A stretch of DNA of 64,000 nucleotides. Origin: Streptomyces stelliscabiei (GTDB lineage: Bacteria > Actinomycetota > Actinomycetes > Streptomycetales > Streptomycetaceae). The stretch is taken from assembly GCF_014873495.1 (NCBI RefSeq), contig NZ_JADBGF010000001.1, forward strand, positions 8,060,001 through 8,124,000, given 5' to 3'. Below, piece by piece: positions 21,701 to 29,718 of this stretch. Both the position numbers and the translations under genes were made by a program. A model generated the notes under the pieces. It saw only the letters and a program-made list of their open reading frames with translations, did not search any database and was not told the origin of the DNA. Positions within the stretch are counted from its first letter, which is position 1. Each line of letters starts with the position of its first letter.

Positions 21701-22800
21701 AGCTCGCGGAAGCGGCCCCGCAGATCCGGGTGCGCCGCGCAGACGATGACGCCCAGTAGCCCCGACTTGCCCGCACCGGCGGCACCGGTGACGGTCAGCA
21801 GTGGGCTGTTCGCGGCCTGCCACGTCATGTACTGCTTCAGTTCCGAGGCCCGGCCCGAGAAGAAGCCGACGCCGATGTCGACGGGCACGAGGCCACGCCC
21901 GGAGGCCCGGTCGATGAAGTAGAGAGCGTCACCGATCTCCTCGCCCGCCGCGATACGGCTGCCCAGATCCCTGCGCAGGTCCTCTTCCCCCGGTACGTAG
22001 CCGAGCGAACGACGCTGCCGCTGAAACTCCTCGAGGCTGAGGTTTGCTCGTTGCGGAGTGGGGAGGAAAGGCCAGTCGCCGTCGCCCTGGGTCAGACTGA
22101 AGCCCAGAGACAGACGCTGTCCGGCGGCGTCCGCCCTGACCACCTGGGCCAGGCTCTCGACGAACAGGGCGAAGCTGATCGCCTCCGCGTTCAGGGAGAA
22201 GTCCCGGTCCCGCAGCCGATGGAGCGCGGTCGCGATCCAGCCGCTGAACCGCCCACCCTCCGTCGGTGAACCGCTCACGGATGCTCCGAGCAGCCACACC
22301 CCGCGTTCGCCGTCCAGCTCGGACAACGGCTGCCGACCCGTCGCGACGCCCGCCGAACACGTGTCCACGAGGAACACCACGCGCCGCCGGTTCCCGCCCC
22401 GCTCGACCTCCCGCTGCGCCCGCTCGATCCAGTGATCCAGCTCGACATCCCGGTCGTCACGGGCGACCAGACCCAGACGTCCACCGCGGTCCGTACGGCC
22501 GTGCCCGATCACGTGGACGACTGTGACGTCGGCCGGCTCCCGCTCGTTGACGAGCCGCCGGCGCAACAGCCTCTCGATGGTCTCCTCGTCCTCGTCCAGC
22601 GAGCGTTCGACCTCGGCTCCCAACCGTTCGAAGGCATGCCGGACTTCGTCCATCCGCGAGGAGACGAAACCCAACTCCTCCATGTCGGTACCGTCGTCGA
22701 AGCTCCCCACCCCGATCGACAGCACGGAGACACCCAGAGCATCACAACGGCCGTCCGAACCCCGCAACGCGACTCCCGCACACATCAGTTGGCGCAGCAC
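18739..22800 (-). CDS. Caspase-like (C14) - NACHT/STAND NTPase - WD40 protein
   Basis: A protein of up to 1353 residues with three parts. Residues about 24-245 form a caspase-like peptidase with VVHVIGHG (His100) and VVFLVDTCSAG (Cys148), both catalytic residues intact. Residues about 310-700 form a NACHT-type NTPase with Walker A GAAGAGKS (339-346) and Walker B LIVLDAIDES (453-462). From about 875 to the end lie repeated FSPDG-x-L-A blades of a WD40 propeller, probably the sensor. The GTG at 22800 lies some 20 bases after AGGAGG, so an internal start (ATG at 22785 or GTG near residue 26) is possible. The WD40-coding DNA is visibly poorer in G+C than its neighbours. Confidence 0.9.
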   Translation of the reverse strand: MLRQLMCAGVALRGSDGRCDALGVSVLSIGVGSFDDGTDMEELGFVSSRMDEVRHAFERLGAEVERSLDEDEETIERLLRRRLVNEREPADVTVVHVIGHGRTDRGGRLGLVARDDRDVELDHWIERAQREVERGGNRRRVVFLVDTCSAGVATGRQPLSELDGERGVWLLGASVSGSPTEGGRFSGWIATALHRLRDRDFSLNAEAISFALFVESLAQVVRADAAGQRLSLGFSLTQGDGDWPFLPTPQRANLSLEEFQRQRRSLGYVPGEEDLRRDLGSRIAAGEEIGDALYFIDRASGRGLVPVDIGVGFFSGRASELKQYMTWQAANSPLLTVTGAAGAGKSGLLGVIVCAAHPDLRGRFRELWTSTEQPLPEVPHVVALHARQRSAQQVIDTIAGHAQLQRPREEHEDESDPDRRTEAPDSGAHTADSAPWTSALLRKALELEGRNRLIVLDAIDESTDPQSVLRIVADLVAQKERDGTSGRPPCRILLGGRHEVIDALSAIEEMPEIPVDRVDLDTADRLAVEEDIRRYIAQLLATCESYTTGAAAEFVGLLAKLGAQGIVRGLRQDSPWGPFLLAGLYVHYLMTLKHPPQDEVGATAHAKLATPNLPDLLEAVLRARAEEFPALRAVLAILARSRGDGMPRTALRRCLKALDCGGITDEEFLGTLRDASPFLRTGVDPVSKEALYRIFQQGLADYLHDHPVDVDPWDEARHMGLERALLAELVNPFLADPVRHSDRWESVHGPAEPYVFRHALGHVTAAGSEEHAEALLTDPYFLVRFDPREDHRALDLVRSEQAATYIRLLNASWSTHAWLTSSIDRAWVFAFDADRLSLPDYRREFARIAKELTFQPEQAAVSFLWAEGGEAESNARVVASANGPLSRAAFSPDGSLFATGGFNDVQVVETETWRPVSPPIGQSLEDFVSDVAFSPDGRLLAFGTVSWQRNIQLWNVRDRVLVGKPWRCHTGSVQALAFSRDSRWLAVGSADLDASVWDITTCPPTEVARLEGSEDADDVEFSPDGRHLAVSGNRGLTLWRTADWKVDVPLSHEATRGIAFSERGGYLVAVQDRKVALWSGENFEPTQPIRPADASNSVAAITCSADGSLLALGTSNTLELIDVATRRTVSRLAASYSRPLVFHPSNQSLLVSGGSSGLRLWTSFTQKAEPLPLTRFDASAVTGSPDGRFVAAYDKNKGCLALRDPATGREVGSVPMKLRTGIPTFRFTPDSRILVGHNYDDRLYILRIDSLPTPPIETIRIGAYANGTTVSHHSNVVFSPDSRLIALAMQDPNSRTNTIKIWDSRSLRLTARISLPGWPGPFGFAGPDKIFVHVNSAIAVYNCDGTKSEDPPS

Positions 22801-22965
22801 CGGACTGCCGAACCGGCGCGATCCTCCTGACGCTACCCGAACATGAAGTCCGTACGACAGATTCCGCTCCCCGCGCCGTGCACCGCGAAGCCTCCGTCCA
22901 GGAGCGGGATGGGCCGGCCTGTCGCCCGTACAACAGCCGCCGTGAGGGCGACATGTGAGGACGGC

Positions 22966-23709
22966 TCAGGCCGCGACGAGCCGCCCCTGCCGCAGCGCGG
23001 CGGCGTAGCGGCGCAGCAGCAGCGCGGCCAGTTCGGGGGAAGGGCCGAGCACCTCGGCCAGCACGTCCGCGCCCGCCTCCGCCGCGCCTCGCGCGATCCG
23101 GTCCGGCAGCCGGCCGGGTGCGACGACGTACGGCGCCACGGCCACCCGCTCGCAGCCGAGGGCCCGCAGTTCCCGTACGGCGTCCTCGGTGCGGGGCAGG
23201 GACGCGGAGGCGAACGCGGGTCGCACGGCGCACCAACCGGTGTGCCACCACTCCCGCGCGATGTCGGCGATCACCGCGATCGCCTCCGGGTCGGAGGACC
23301 CCGCCGAGGCCAGGACGACCCCGGTCGAGGACTTGTCGGCGGGGCTCAGCCCCGCCTCGTACAGCCGGCGTTCGAGGGCCGACAGCAGCAGGGGCGAGGG
23401 GCCGAGGACCTCCGCCCGGCGGATGCGCAGGGACGGCGGCGCCTCCCGCAGGACCGCCGGGATGTCCGCCTTGGCGTGGAAGGCGCGGGTCAGGAGCAGG
23501 GGCAGGGCCACCACGTCCCGTACGCCCTGTACCGCCAGCGACTCCAGCACCCCCTGGACGGAGGGGACGTCGAAGTCGAGGAAGCCGGTCTCCACGCGCA
23601 GCCCGGGGCGCATCGCCCGCACCCGCCGGACGAGGGCGTGCACGGTCGCGGCGTGCCGCGGGTCGCGGCTGCCGTGGGCGACGACGAGGAGAACCGGCTT
23701 CTCGGACAT
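22966..23709 (-). CDS. Sirohydrochlorin chelatase, CbiX/SirB-type
   Basis: A 247-residue duplicated chelatase. The first half begins VLLVVAHGSRDPRH, the metal-binding His site of CbiX/SirB, with a second His in LLTRAFHAKADIP; the second half contains the repeated fold (VAPYVVAPGRLPDRIA). It would insert Fe(II) into sirohydrochlorin to make siroheme, the cofactor of the sulfite reductase encoded at the head of the same operon. It is the last gene, five bases after the permease stop. Cobalt insertion is a possible alternative, but the context argues for siroheme. Confidence 0.88.
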   Translation of the reverse strand: MSEKPVLLVVAHGSRDPRHAATVHALVRRVRAMRPGLRVETGFLDFDVPSVQGVLESLAVQGVRDVVALPLLLTRAFHAKADIPAVLREAPPSLRIRRAEVLGPSPLLLSALERRLYEAGLSPADKSSTGVVLASAGSSDPEAIAVIADIAREWWHTGWCAVRPAFASASLPRTEDAVRELRALGCERVAVAPYVVAPGRLPDRIARGAAEAGADVLAEVLGPSPELAALLLRRYAAALRQGRLVAA

Positions 23710-23714
23710 GTGGA

Positions 23715-24653
23715 TCAGCTCTTCACCAGCAGACCGCGGCTGCGCAGCACCCACCGCTCCAGCGGGCTGAAGATCAGCAGGTCGATGGCGATACCGACGA
23801 TCAGGATGAGGAAGATCGCGAGGAACACCTGCGGCATGCTGCTGTTGGTGCGGCCCGCCTCCAGCATCTGCCCGAGACCCGAGCCGATGTCGGGGGCCTT
23901 GGCGATGATCTCGGCGGCCATCAGCGAGCGCCACGAGAACGCCCAGCCCTGCTTCAGACCGGCCACGTACCCGGGCAGGGCCGCCGGCATCACGATGTGC
24001 CAGGTGCCCTTCAGCCCGGTCGCGCCCAGGGTGCGGCCGGCCCGCAGGAACAGCGGCGGCACCTGGTCGATGCCGGACACCAGGCCGTTGGCGATCGAGG
24101 GGACCGCGCCGAGCAGGATCACCGTGTACATCACCGACGGCTCCAGGCCCAGCCAGACCACCGCGGCCGGCACCCACGCCACCGACGGCAGCGACTGCAG
24201 ACCGGAGAGGATCGGGCCGATCGCCGCCCGGACGACCCGGACCCGGGCCACCAGCAGACCCAACGGGGTACCGATCGCCAGAGCGGCCAGGAAGCCGAGC
24301 AGGCCGCGCGAGACGCTGGTCCAGATGGCCTCCAGGAGCGTGCCCTGCAGCCAGGCCTGCCGGACCTCCCCCCAGACCGCCGAGGGCGCGGGCAGTTTGT
24401 AGGCGGGGGCGACCTCCGCCAGGACGAGGAGCTGCCAGACCGCCAGCACCAGCGCGACCGCGGTGATCGGGGGCAGCACCTTCTGGACGAGGACCTGGCG
24501 CAGCGGCGGCCGGCCGGTCTGCACCGAGTCCAGCGCGTCGAGGCCCGCCTCCAGCCCGGCGAGATCGTCGGCGTCCTTGACGTCCTTGACGCCCTTGGCG
24601 TCCCTGACGTTCTTGCCGGGGACGGTGCCGCTCTCGGTCTCAGTGCTGGCCAT
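23715..24653 (-). CDS. Sulfonate/taurine-type ABC transporter permease
   Basis: A 312-residue SsuC/TauC-like permease with about six helices from ITAVALVLAVWQLLVLAEV onward. The EAA-type loop is RAGRTLGATGLKGTWHIVMP and the C-terminal loop AEIIAKAPDIGSGLGQMLEA is typical of this family. The N-terminal 50 residues are hydrophilic with short repeats (VRDAKGVKDVKDADD). Its start overlaps the ATPase gene by 14 bases. Within a cys operon the likely cargo is an organosulfonate or sulfate ester. Confidence 0.9.
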   Translation of the reverse strand: MASTETESGTVPGKNVRDAKGVKDVKDADDLAGLEAGLDALDSVQTGRPPLRQVLVQKVLPPITAVALVLAVWQLLVLAEVAPAYKLPAPSAVWGEVRQAWLQGTLLEAIWTSVSRGLLGFLAALAIGTPLGLLVARVRVVRAAIGPILSGLQSLPSVAWVPAAVVWLGLEPSVMYTVILLGAVPSIANGLVSGIDQVPPLFLRAGRTLGATGLKGTWHIVMPAALPGYVAGLKQGWAFSWRSLMAAEIIAKAPDIGSGLGQMLEAGRTNSSMPQVFLAIFLILIVGIAIDLLIFSPLERWVLRSRGLLVKS

Positions 24654-25428
24654 GGCGGCGGATCTCCCTACGCAGTTCTTCGGTGATCTCGACGGACAGC
24701 TCCGCCACGGCGGTGTCCTCGATGCGGCGCGGCTGCGGGATGCCCACGGTCCACTCGCGGGCCACCCGGCCGGGGCGCGAGGACAGCAGGACGACCCGCT
24801 CGGCGAGCCGTACCGCCTCACGCACGTTGTGCGTCACGAACAGCACCGAGACCTGTGTCTCGCTCCAGATCCGGGTCAGCTCGTCGTGGAGCACGTCCCG
24901 GGTGATGGCGTCGAGCGCGGCGAACGGCTCGTCCATCAGCAGCAGCTTGCTCTCCTGCGCCAGGGCGCGGGCCAGGGCGACGCGCTGGCGCATACCGCCC
25001 GACAGCTCGTGCACCCGCTTGCCGTACGCGCCCTGCAGCCGGACCAGACCGAGCAGGTCCTCGGTCCGCTCGCGCCGCTCGTTCTTCGGAACTCCCCGCA
25101 GTTTCAGGGCGAGTTCGATGTTCTTGCCCGCGGTGAGCCACGGGAACAGGGCGTGCTCCTGGAACATCAGGGCCGGACGCCCGTCGGTCGTGATGCTGCC
25201 CGCGGTCGGGGCGTCGAGACCCGCGACCAGGTTGAGCAGCGTCGACTTGCCACAGCCCGAGGCCCCCAGGAGGGTGACGAACTCGCCGGGAGCGACATCG
25301 AGCGTGATGTCGTCCAGCACGAGCTGCTGCCCGGCCGGTCCGGAGAAGGACTTCGATACGTGCTCGATACGGGCGGCGTGCTGCGTCGCCTGGACGCCGT
25401 CGGCGGCCTTGGCGAGTGCGGTGGCCAT
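24640..25428 (-). CDS. Sulfonate/taurine-type ABC transporter ATPase
   Basis: A 262-residue SsuB/TauB-like ATPase. Walker A is GASGCGKST, the Q-loop MFQEHALFPW, the signature LSGGMRQRVALARAL, Walker B LLLMDEP, and the switch LFVTHNVREAV. The ATG at 25428 has an ideal AGGAGGTGACGACC leader, so it is preferred over the in-frame ATG 24 bases upstream. It powers the adjacent permease. Confidence 0.93.
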   Translation of the reverse strand: MATALAKAADGVQATQHAARIEHVSKSFSGPAGQQLVLDDITLDVAPGEFVTLLGASGCGKSTLLNLVAGLDAPTAGSITTDGRPALMFQEHALFPWLTAGKNIELALKLRGVPKNERRERTEDLLGLVRLQGAYGKRVHELSGGMRQRVALARALAQESKLLLMDEPFAALDAITRDVLHDELTRIWSETQVSVLFVTHNVREAVRLAERVVLLSSRPGRVAREWTVGIPQPRRIEDTAVAELSVEITEELRREIRRHGQH

Positions 25429-25464
25429 GGTCGTCACCTCCTGGGAACTCATCGGACTTCGCGG

Positions 25465-26574
25465 TTACTTGACGCCGAGACCGGCGTCGCTGACCTCGTC
25501 GTCGCCCTCGGCCTTGAGGACCTTGTTGAGCAGCGTCAGGTCGTAGATCCCGTCGAGCTTCGGGTTCTCCAGCAGCCCGGCCTTGACCGCGTGATCGGCC
25601 TCGGTCTGCAGGGTGGACGCCAGCGGGTCGTTGATGAACTGGATGGACTTCCACGCCGGGTCGAGCACGTCCGCCGGCAGCTCCTTACCGGAGTCGGCCT
25701 TGAGCTGGGCGTTCGCCGCAGCCTTCGCCGCGTCGGCGTCGGAGACGATGAAGGCGTTGGTCTTGACCGAGCCGCGCAGCACGGCCTCCACCACGTCCGG
25801 GTGCTCCTTCAGGAACTCCTGGCGCACGATGATGTTCGTGATCACGAACTTCTTGTCCGGCCACAGGTCGGCCTCGTCCAGCAGCACCTTCGCGCCCTCG
25901 GCGACCAGCTTGGACGCGGTCGGCTCCGGCACCCACGCGCCGTCGATGGCACCGGACTTGTAGGCGTCCGGGGTGACGGAGTTCTCCGTGCGGACCACGG
26001 ACACATCGCCCTTGCCGGTGTTCGCGTCGACCTTCCAGCCCTGCTCCGCGATCCAGTTGAGGAACGCCACGTCCTGCGTGTTGCCGAGCTGCGGGGTGGC
26101 GATCTTCTTGCCCTTGATGTCCTTCGTGGACTTGATCTTGTCCGGGTTGACGACGAGCTTCACACCGCCGGACGCCGAACCGCCGATGATGCGCAGGTTG
26201 GCGCCGTCGGCCTTGGTGTACCCGTTGATCGCCGGGGAGGGGCCGATCCAGCCGATGTCGATGGAGCCGCCGTTGAGGGCCTCGATCTCCGAGGGGCCGG
26301 CGTTGAAGGTCGTGTACTTCGCCTTGGTGGCGCCGAGCTCCTTCTGGAAGAAGCCCTTCTGGATACCGACGAGAGCGGTCGCGTGGGTGAGGTTGCCGAA
26401 GTAGCCGATGTTGACGGTGTCGAGACCGTCGATCTTCTCGGCGCCGGCGGCGACCTTGTCGGTCTTGGCGTCCGTGGACTCGGAGCCGTAGCCGCAGGCG
26501 GCCAGGGCCAGCAGCGGGAGCGCGGTGACGGCCGCGAGGGTACGTCGGAAAGCTGCGGAGCGGTGTGCAGGCAC
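25465..26574 (-). CDS. Sulfonate/taurine-type substrate-binding lipoprotein
   Basis: A 369-residue SsuA/NMT1-like binding protein. The lipoprotein signal ends LPLLALAAC, with the lipidated Cys near residue 27. The mature part starts DTVNIGYFGNLTHATALVGI and includes GSIDIGWIGPSPAINGYTKA, classical for aliphatic sulfonate binding proteins. GTG at 26574 is preceded by GAGAGGAAC. A 219-bp gap separates it from cysN, with a slightly AT-richer stretch that could hold a secondary promoter. It captures the sulfur compound for the two genes downstream. Confidence 0.92.
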   Translation of the reverse strand: MPAHRSAAFRRTLAAVTALPLLALAACGYGSESTDAKTDKVAAGAEKIDGLDTVNIGYFGNLTHATALVGIQKGFFQKELGATKAKYTTFNAGPSEIEALNGGSIDIGWIGPSPAINGYTKADGANLRIIGGSASGGVKLVVNPDKIKSTKDIKGKKIATPQLGNTQDVAFLNWIAEQGWKVDANTGKGDVSVVRTENSVTPDAYKSGAIDGAWVPEPTASKLVAEGAKVLLDEADLWPDKKFVITNIIVRQEFLKEHPDVVEAVLRGSVKTNAFIVSDADAAKAAANAQLKADSGKELPADVLDPAWKSIQFINDPLASTLQTEADHAVKAGLLENPKLDGIYDLTLLNKVLKAEGDDEVSDAGLGVK

Positions 26575-26793
26575 GGGAGGTGTTCCTCTCGGAGGCCCGG
26601 CGGTCACGGTCTCTCAGGTCGTGGCCGGGAAATCGGGTTTTCGTCTACGGCGGTGGGGGGTGAGGGCGCGCAGGCAGTGCGCGTACGTCAGCGCACACAT
26701 CGCGCCACTCCGCCCTGCCCGCTTCCGAGGGCGCCGCTGCCCACACGGCCGCCCTCCTTCGCGAACGTCGCGTAGAAGTCCTGGGAGTTCATG

Positions 26794-28128
26794 TCAGAAG
26801 TCCCACCCGTCGTCCTCGGCCTCGTCCTTGACGGGCTCGGGGGAGGCGAACGACTCGCCGACCATGCCGGCCGTGAGCGTGGTGCCGTCGTTCGGGTCGA
26901 TCAGGATGAACGAACCGGTGCGCCGCGAGTCCGAGTAGGAGTCGACGGGCAGCGGCTCGGCGGTACGGATCTTCACTCGGCCGATGTCGTTGGCGACGAG
27001 CTGTCCCGGGTGCGGGTGCAGGGACAGGTCGTCGAGCGTGAGCCGGGACGGGATGTCCTTGACGATCGCCTTGACGGTACGGGTGCCGTGCTTGAGCAGC
27101 ACGCGGTGCCCGACGGTCAGGGGCGCGTCGGCGACGTGGCAGACGGTCGCCTCGATGTCCTGGGTGGTCGGCGGGGCGTCCTTGCTGGGCACCAGCAGGT
27201 CGCCGCGCGAGATGTCGATGTCGTCCTCCAGGAGGATCGTCACCGACTGGGTCGTCCAGGCGACGTCGACCGGCACGCCGAGCAGGTCGATGCCGGCGAT
27301 CTTCGTGGAACGCCCCGAGGGCAGCACCGTGATCTGCTCGCCGACCCGGAACGAACCGGCGGCGATCTGACCGGCGTAGCCCCGGTAGTCGGGGTGCTCG
27401 GCGGTCTGCGGCCGGATCACGTACTGCACGGGCAGGCGCGCGTGGCAGTGGCTCAGGTCGTGGGCGACCGGGACCGTCTCCAGGTGCTCCAGCACGGTCG
27501 GGCCGCCGTACCAGTCCATGTTCGCGGACGGCTCCACCACGTTGTCACCGGCGAGCGCCGAGATCGGGATCGCGGTGACCTCCGGGACGCCCAGCTCGGT
27601 CGCGTAGGCCGTGAACTCCTCGGCGATCGCGGCGAAGACGGGCTCGGCGTAGTCGACCAGGTCCATCTTGTTGACCGCGAGCACCACGTGCGGCACCCGC
27701 AGCAGCGCCGCGAGGGCCGCGTGCCGACGGGTCTGCTCGACGACACCGTTGCGGGCGTCGATGAGGATCACCGTCAGCTCGGCCGTGGAGGCGCCCGTCA
27801 CCATGTTGCGGGTGTACTGCACATGGCCGGGGGTGTCGGCGAGGATGAAGCGGCGGCGGGGGGTGGCGAAGTAGCGGTAGGCCACGTCGATGGTGATGCC
27901 CTGTTCCCGCTCGGCCCGCAGGCCGTCGGTGAGCAGCGCGAGGTCCGGGGCCTCCTGGCCGCGGCTGGCCGAGACCCGCTCCACAGCCTCCAGCTGGTCG
28001 GTGAGGACCGACTTGGAGTCGTGCAGCAGCCGTCCGACGAGGGTGGACTTGCCGTCGTCGACGGAACCGGCGGTCGCGAACCGCAGCAGCGTGGTGGCCG
28101 AGAGCTCCTCGGCGGTGATCGTGCTCAT
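26794..28128 (-). CDS. cysN: Sulfate adenylyltransferase large (GTPase) subunit
   Basis: A 444-residue EF-Tu-like GTPase that activates CysD for APS formation from sulfate and ATP. G1 is AGSVDDGKSTL, G3 LADTPGHVQY, G4 VNKMDLVDY, followed by two beta-barrel domains. Its length shows it is CysN alone, without the fused APS kinase seen in mycobacterial CysNC, and cysC is indeed separate upstream. It starts two bases after the cysD stop. Confidence 0.96.
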   Translation of the reverse strand: MSTITAEELSATTLLRFATAGSVDDGKSTLVGRLLHDSKSVLTDQLEAVERVSASRGQEAPDLALLTDGLRAEREQGITIDVAYRYFATPRRRFILADTPGHVQYTRNMVTGASTAELTVILIDARNGVVEQTRRHAALAALLRVPHVVLAVNKMDLVDYAEPVFAAIAEEFTAYATELGVPEVTAIPISALAGDNVVEPSANMDWYGGPTVLEHLETVPVAHDLSHCHARLPVQYVIRPQTAEHPDYRGYAGQIAAGSFRVGEQITVLPSGRSTKIAGIDLLGVPVDVAWTTQSVTILLEDDIDISRGDLLVPSKDAPPTTQDIEATVCHVADAPLTVGHRVLLKHGTRTVKAIVKDIPSRLTLDDLSLHPHPGQLVANDIGRVKIRTAEPLPVDSYSDSRRTGSFILIDPNDGTTLTAGMVGESFASPEPVKDEAEDDGWDF

Positions 28129-28130
28129 GC

Positions 28131-29069
28131 TTAGAAGTACCCCTCGCGCTTACGGTCTTCCATCGCGGCCTCGGACATCTTGTCGTCGGCGCGGGTCGCG
28201 CCGCGCTCGGTCAGCCGGGAGGCGGCGATCTCGGTGATCACGGCGGCCAGCGTGGTCGCGTCGGAGTCGACGGCGCCCGTGCAGGACATGTCACCCACGG
28301 TCCGGTAGCGCACCAGGCGCTTCTCGACGGTCTCGCCGTCCTTGGGCCCGCCCCACTCGCCCGCGGTCAGCCACATGCCGGCCCGTTGGAACACCTCGCG
28401 CTCGTGGGCGAAGTAGATCTGCGGCAGCTCGATGCCCTCGCGGGCGATGTACTGCCAGACGTCCAGCTCGGTCCAGTTGGACAGCGGGAAGACGCGGACG
28501 TGCTCACCGGGGGCGTGGCGGCCGTTGTAGAGGTTCCACAGCTCGGGGCGCTGGCGGCGCGGGTCCCACTGGGAGAACTCGTCCCGCAGGGAGAACACCC
28601 GCTCCTTGGCGCGGGCCTTCTCCTCGTCACGGCGCCCGCCGCCGAAGACCGCGTCGAACTTCTCGGCCTGGATCTTCTCGGTCAGCGGCACCGTCTGGAG
28701 CGGGTTGCGCGTCCCGTCCGGGCGTTCCTTCAGCACTCCGCGGTCGATGTAGTCCTGGACGGAGGCGACGTGCAGGCGCAGCCCGTGGTCGGCGACGGTG
28801 CGGTCGCGGTACTCCAGGACCTCGGGGAAGTTGTGCCCGGTGTCCACGTGCAGCAGCGAGAAGGGGATCGCCGCGGGCGCGAACGCCTTCAGCGCCAGGT
28901 GCAGCATGACGATGGAGTCCTTGCCGCCGGAGAACAGGATCACCGGCCGCTCGAACTCACCCGCCACCTCGCGGAAGATGTGGACCGCCTCGGACTCCAG
29001 GGCGTCCAGGTGGGACAGGGTGTAGGGGGTGCCGGTCTCCCCGGAGACGGCGGCGACGGTCGTCGTCAT
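28131..29069 (-). CDS. cysD: Sulfate adenylyltransferase small subunit
   Basis: A 312-residue ATP pyrophosphatase-fold enzyme that makes APS together with CysN. The PP-loop is VILFSGGKDSIVML; further family segments are LHVDTGHNFPEVLEYRD and FGGGRRDEEKARAKER. The C-terminus ends EAAMEDRKREGYF, as in orthologues. Its ATG overlaps the cysC stop in ATGA. Confidence 0.97.
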   Translation of the reverse strand: MTTTVAAVSGETGTPYTLSHLDALESEAVHIFREVAGEFERPVILFSGGKDSIVMLHLALKAFAPAAIPFSLLHVDTGHNFPEVLEYRDRTVADHGLRLHVASVQDYIDRGVLKERPDGTRNPLQTVPLTEKIQAEKFDAVFGGGRRDEEKARAKERVFSLRDEFSQWDPRRQRPELWNLYNGRHAPGEHVRVFPLSNWTELDVWQYIAREGIELPQIYFAHEREVFQRAGMWLTAGEWGGPKDGETVEKRLVRYRTVGDMSCTGAVDSDATTLAAVITEIAASRLTERGATRADDKMSEAAMEDRKREGYF

Positions 29070-29620
29070 GCCAGACCCTTCTCGGTGAGCAGCTGGTGGA
29101 CCAGCGCCGCGGACTCCTGGACCGTCTGGTTCTGCGACTCGATGCGCAGGTCCGGAGTCTCGGGAGCCTCGTACGGGTCGTCGACACCGGTCAGCCCGGA
29201 GATCTCGCCGGCCGCCTGCTTGGCGTACAGACCCTTCACATCGCGCTCCGAGCACACCTCGATGGGCGTGGCCACATGCACCTCGACGTACGCCGCACCG
29301 CTCGCGGCGTGGCGCTTGCGGACCGCCTCCCGGCTGTCGGCGTAGGGCGCGATGACCGGAACGAGGGCCTTGACGCCGTTACGGGCGAGGAGTTCGGCGA
29401 GGAAGCCGATGCGCTGCACGTTGGTGTGGCGGTCGGCGCGGGTGAAGCCCAGGTCCGCGGTGAGGAACTCGCGGATCTCGTCGCCGTCGAGGACCTCCAC
29501 GAGGTGGCCGTCCTCGCGGAGGCGGCCCGCCAGCTCGTGGGCGATGGTGGTCTTGCCGGCACTCGGCAGACCCGTGAGCCAGACGGTGGCTCCCGTGGCT
29601 CCGGTGGCTCCGGTCGTCAC
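29066..29620 (-). CDS. cysC: Adenylylsulfate (APS) kinase
   Basis: A 184-residue kinase that phosphorylates APS to PAPS. The P-loop is LTGLPSAGKTTIA, followed by LDGDEIREFL and LGFTRADRHTNVQRIGFLAE, all canonical. GTG at 29620 with CAGGAGAACCAA upstream was chosen. The N-terminus is a short Gly-Ala-Thr repeat (TTGATGATGATVWL) encoded by imperfect 9-base repeats. About 98 bp without a clear gene separate it from cysH. Confidence 0.95.
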   Translation of the reverse strand: MTTGATGATGATVWLTGLPSAGKTTIAHELAGRLREDGHLVEVLDGDEIREFLTADLGFTRADRHTNVQRIGFLAELLARNGVKALVPVIAPYADSREAVRKRHAASGAAYVEVHVATPIEVCSERDVKGLYAKQAAGEISGLTGVDDPYEAPETPDLRIESQNQTVQESAALVHQLLTEKGLA

Positions 29621-29718
29621 TTGGTTCTCCTGGTTCGTCGCGGGGGCACGGCCCGTCCCGGGGACGGTGCTCCCGACGGTGTCGGCTGTCTCGGCGGTGC
29701 CGGTGGGCACTGCGGCGC

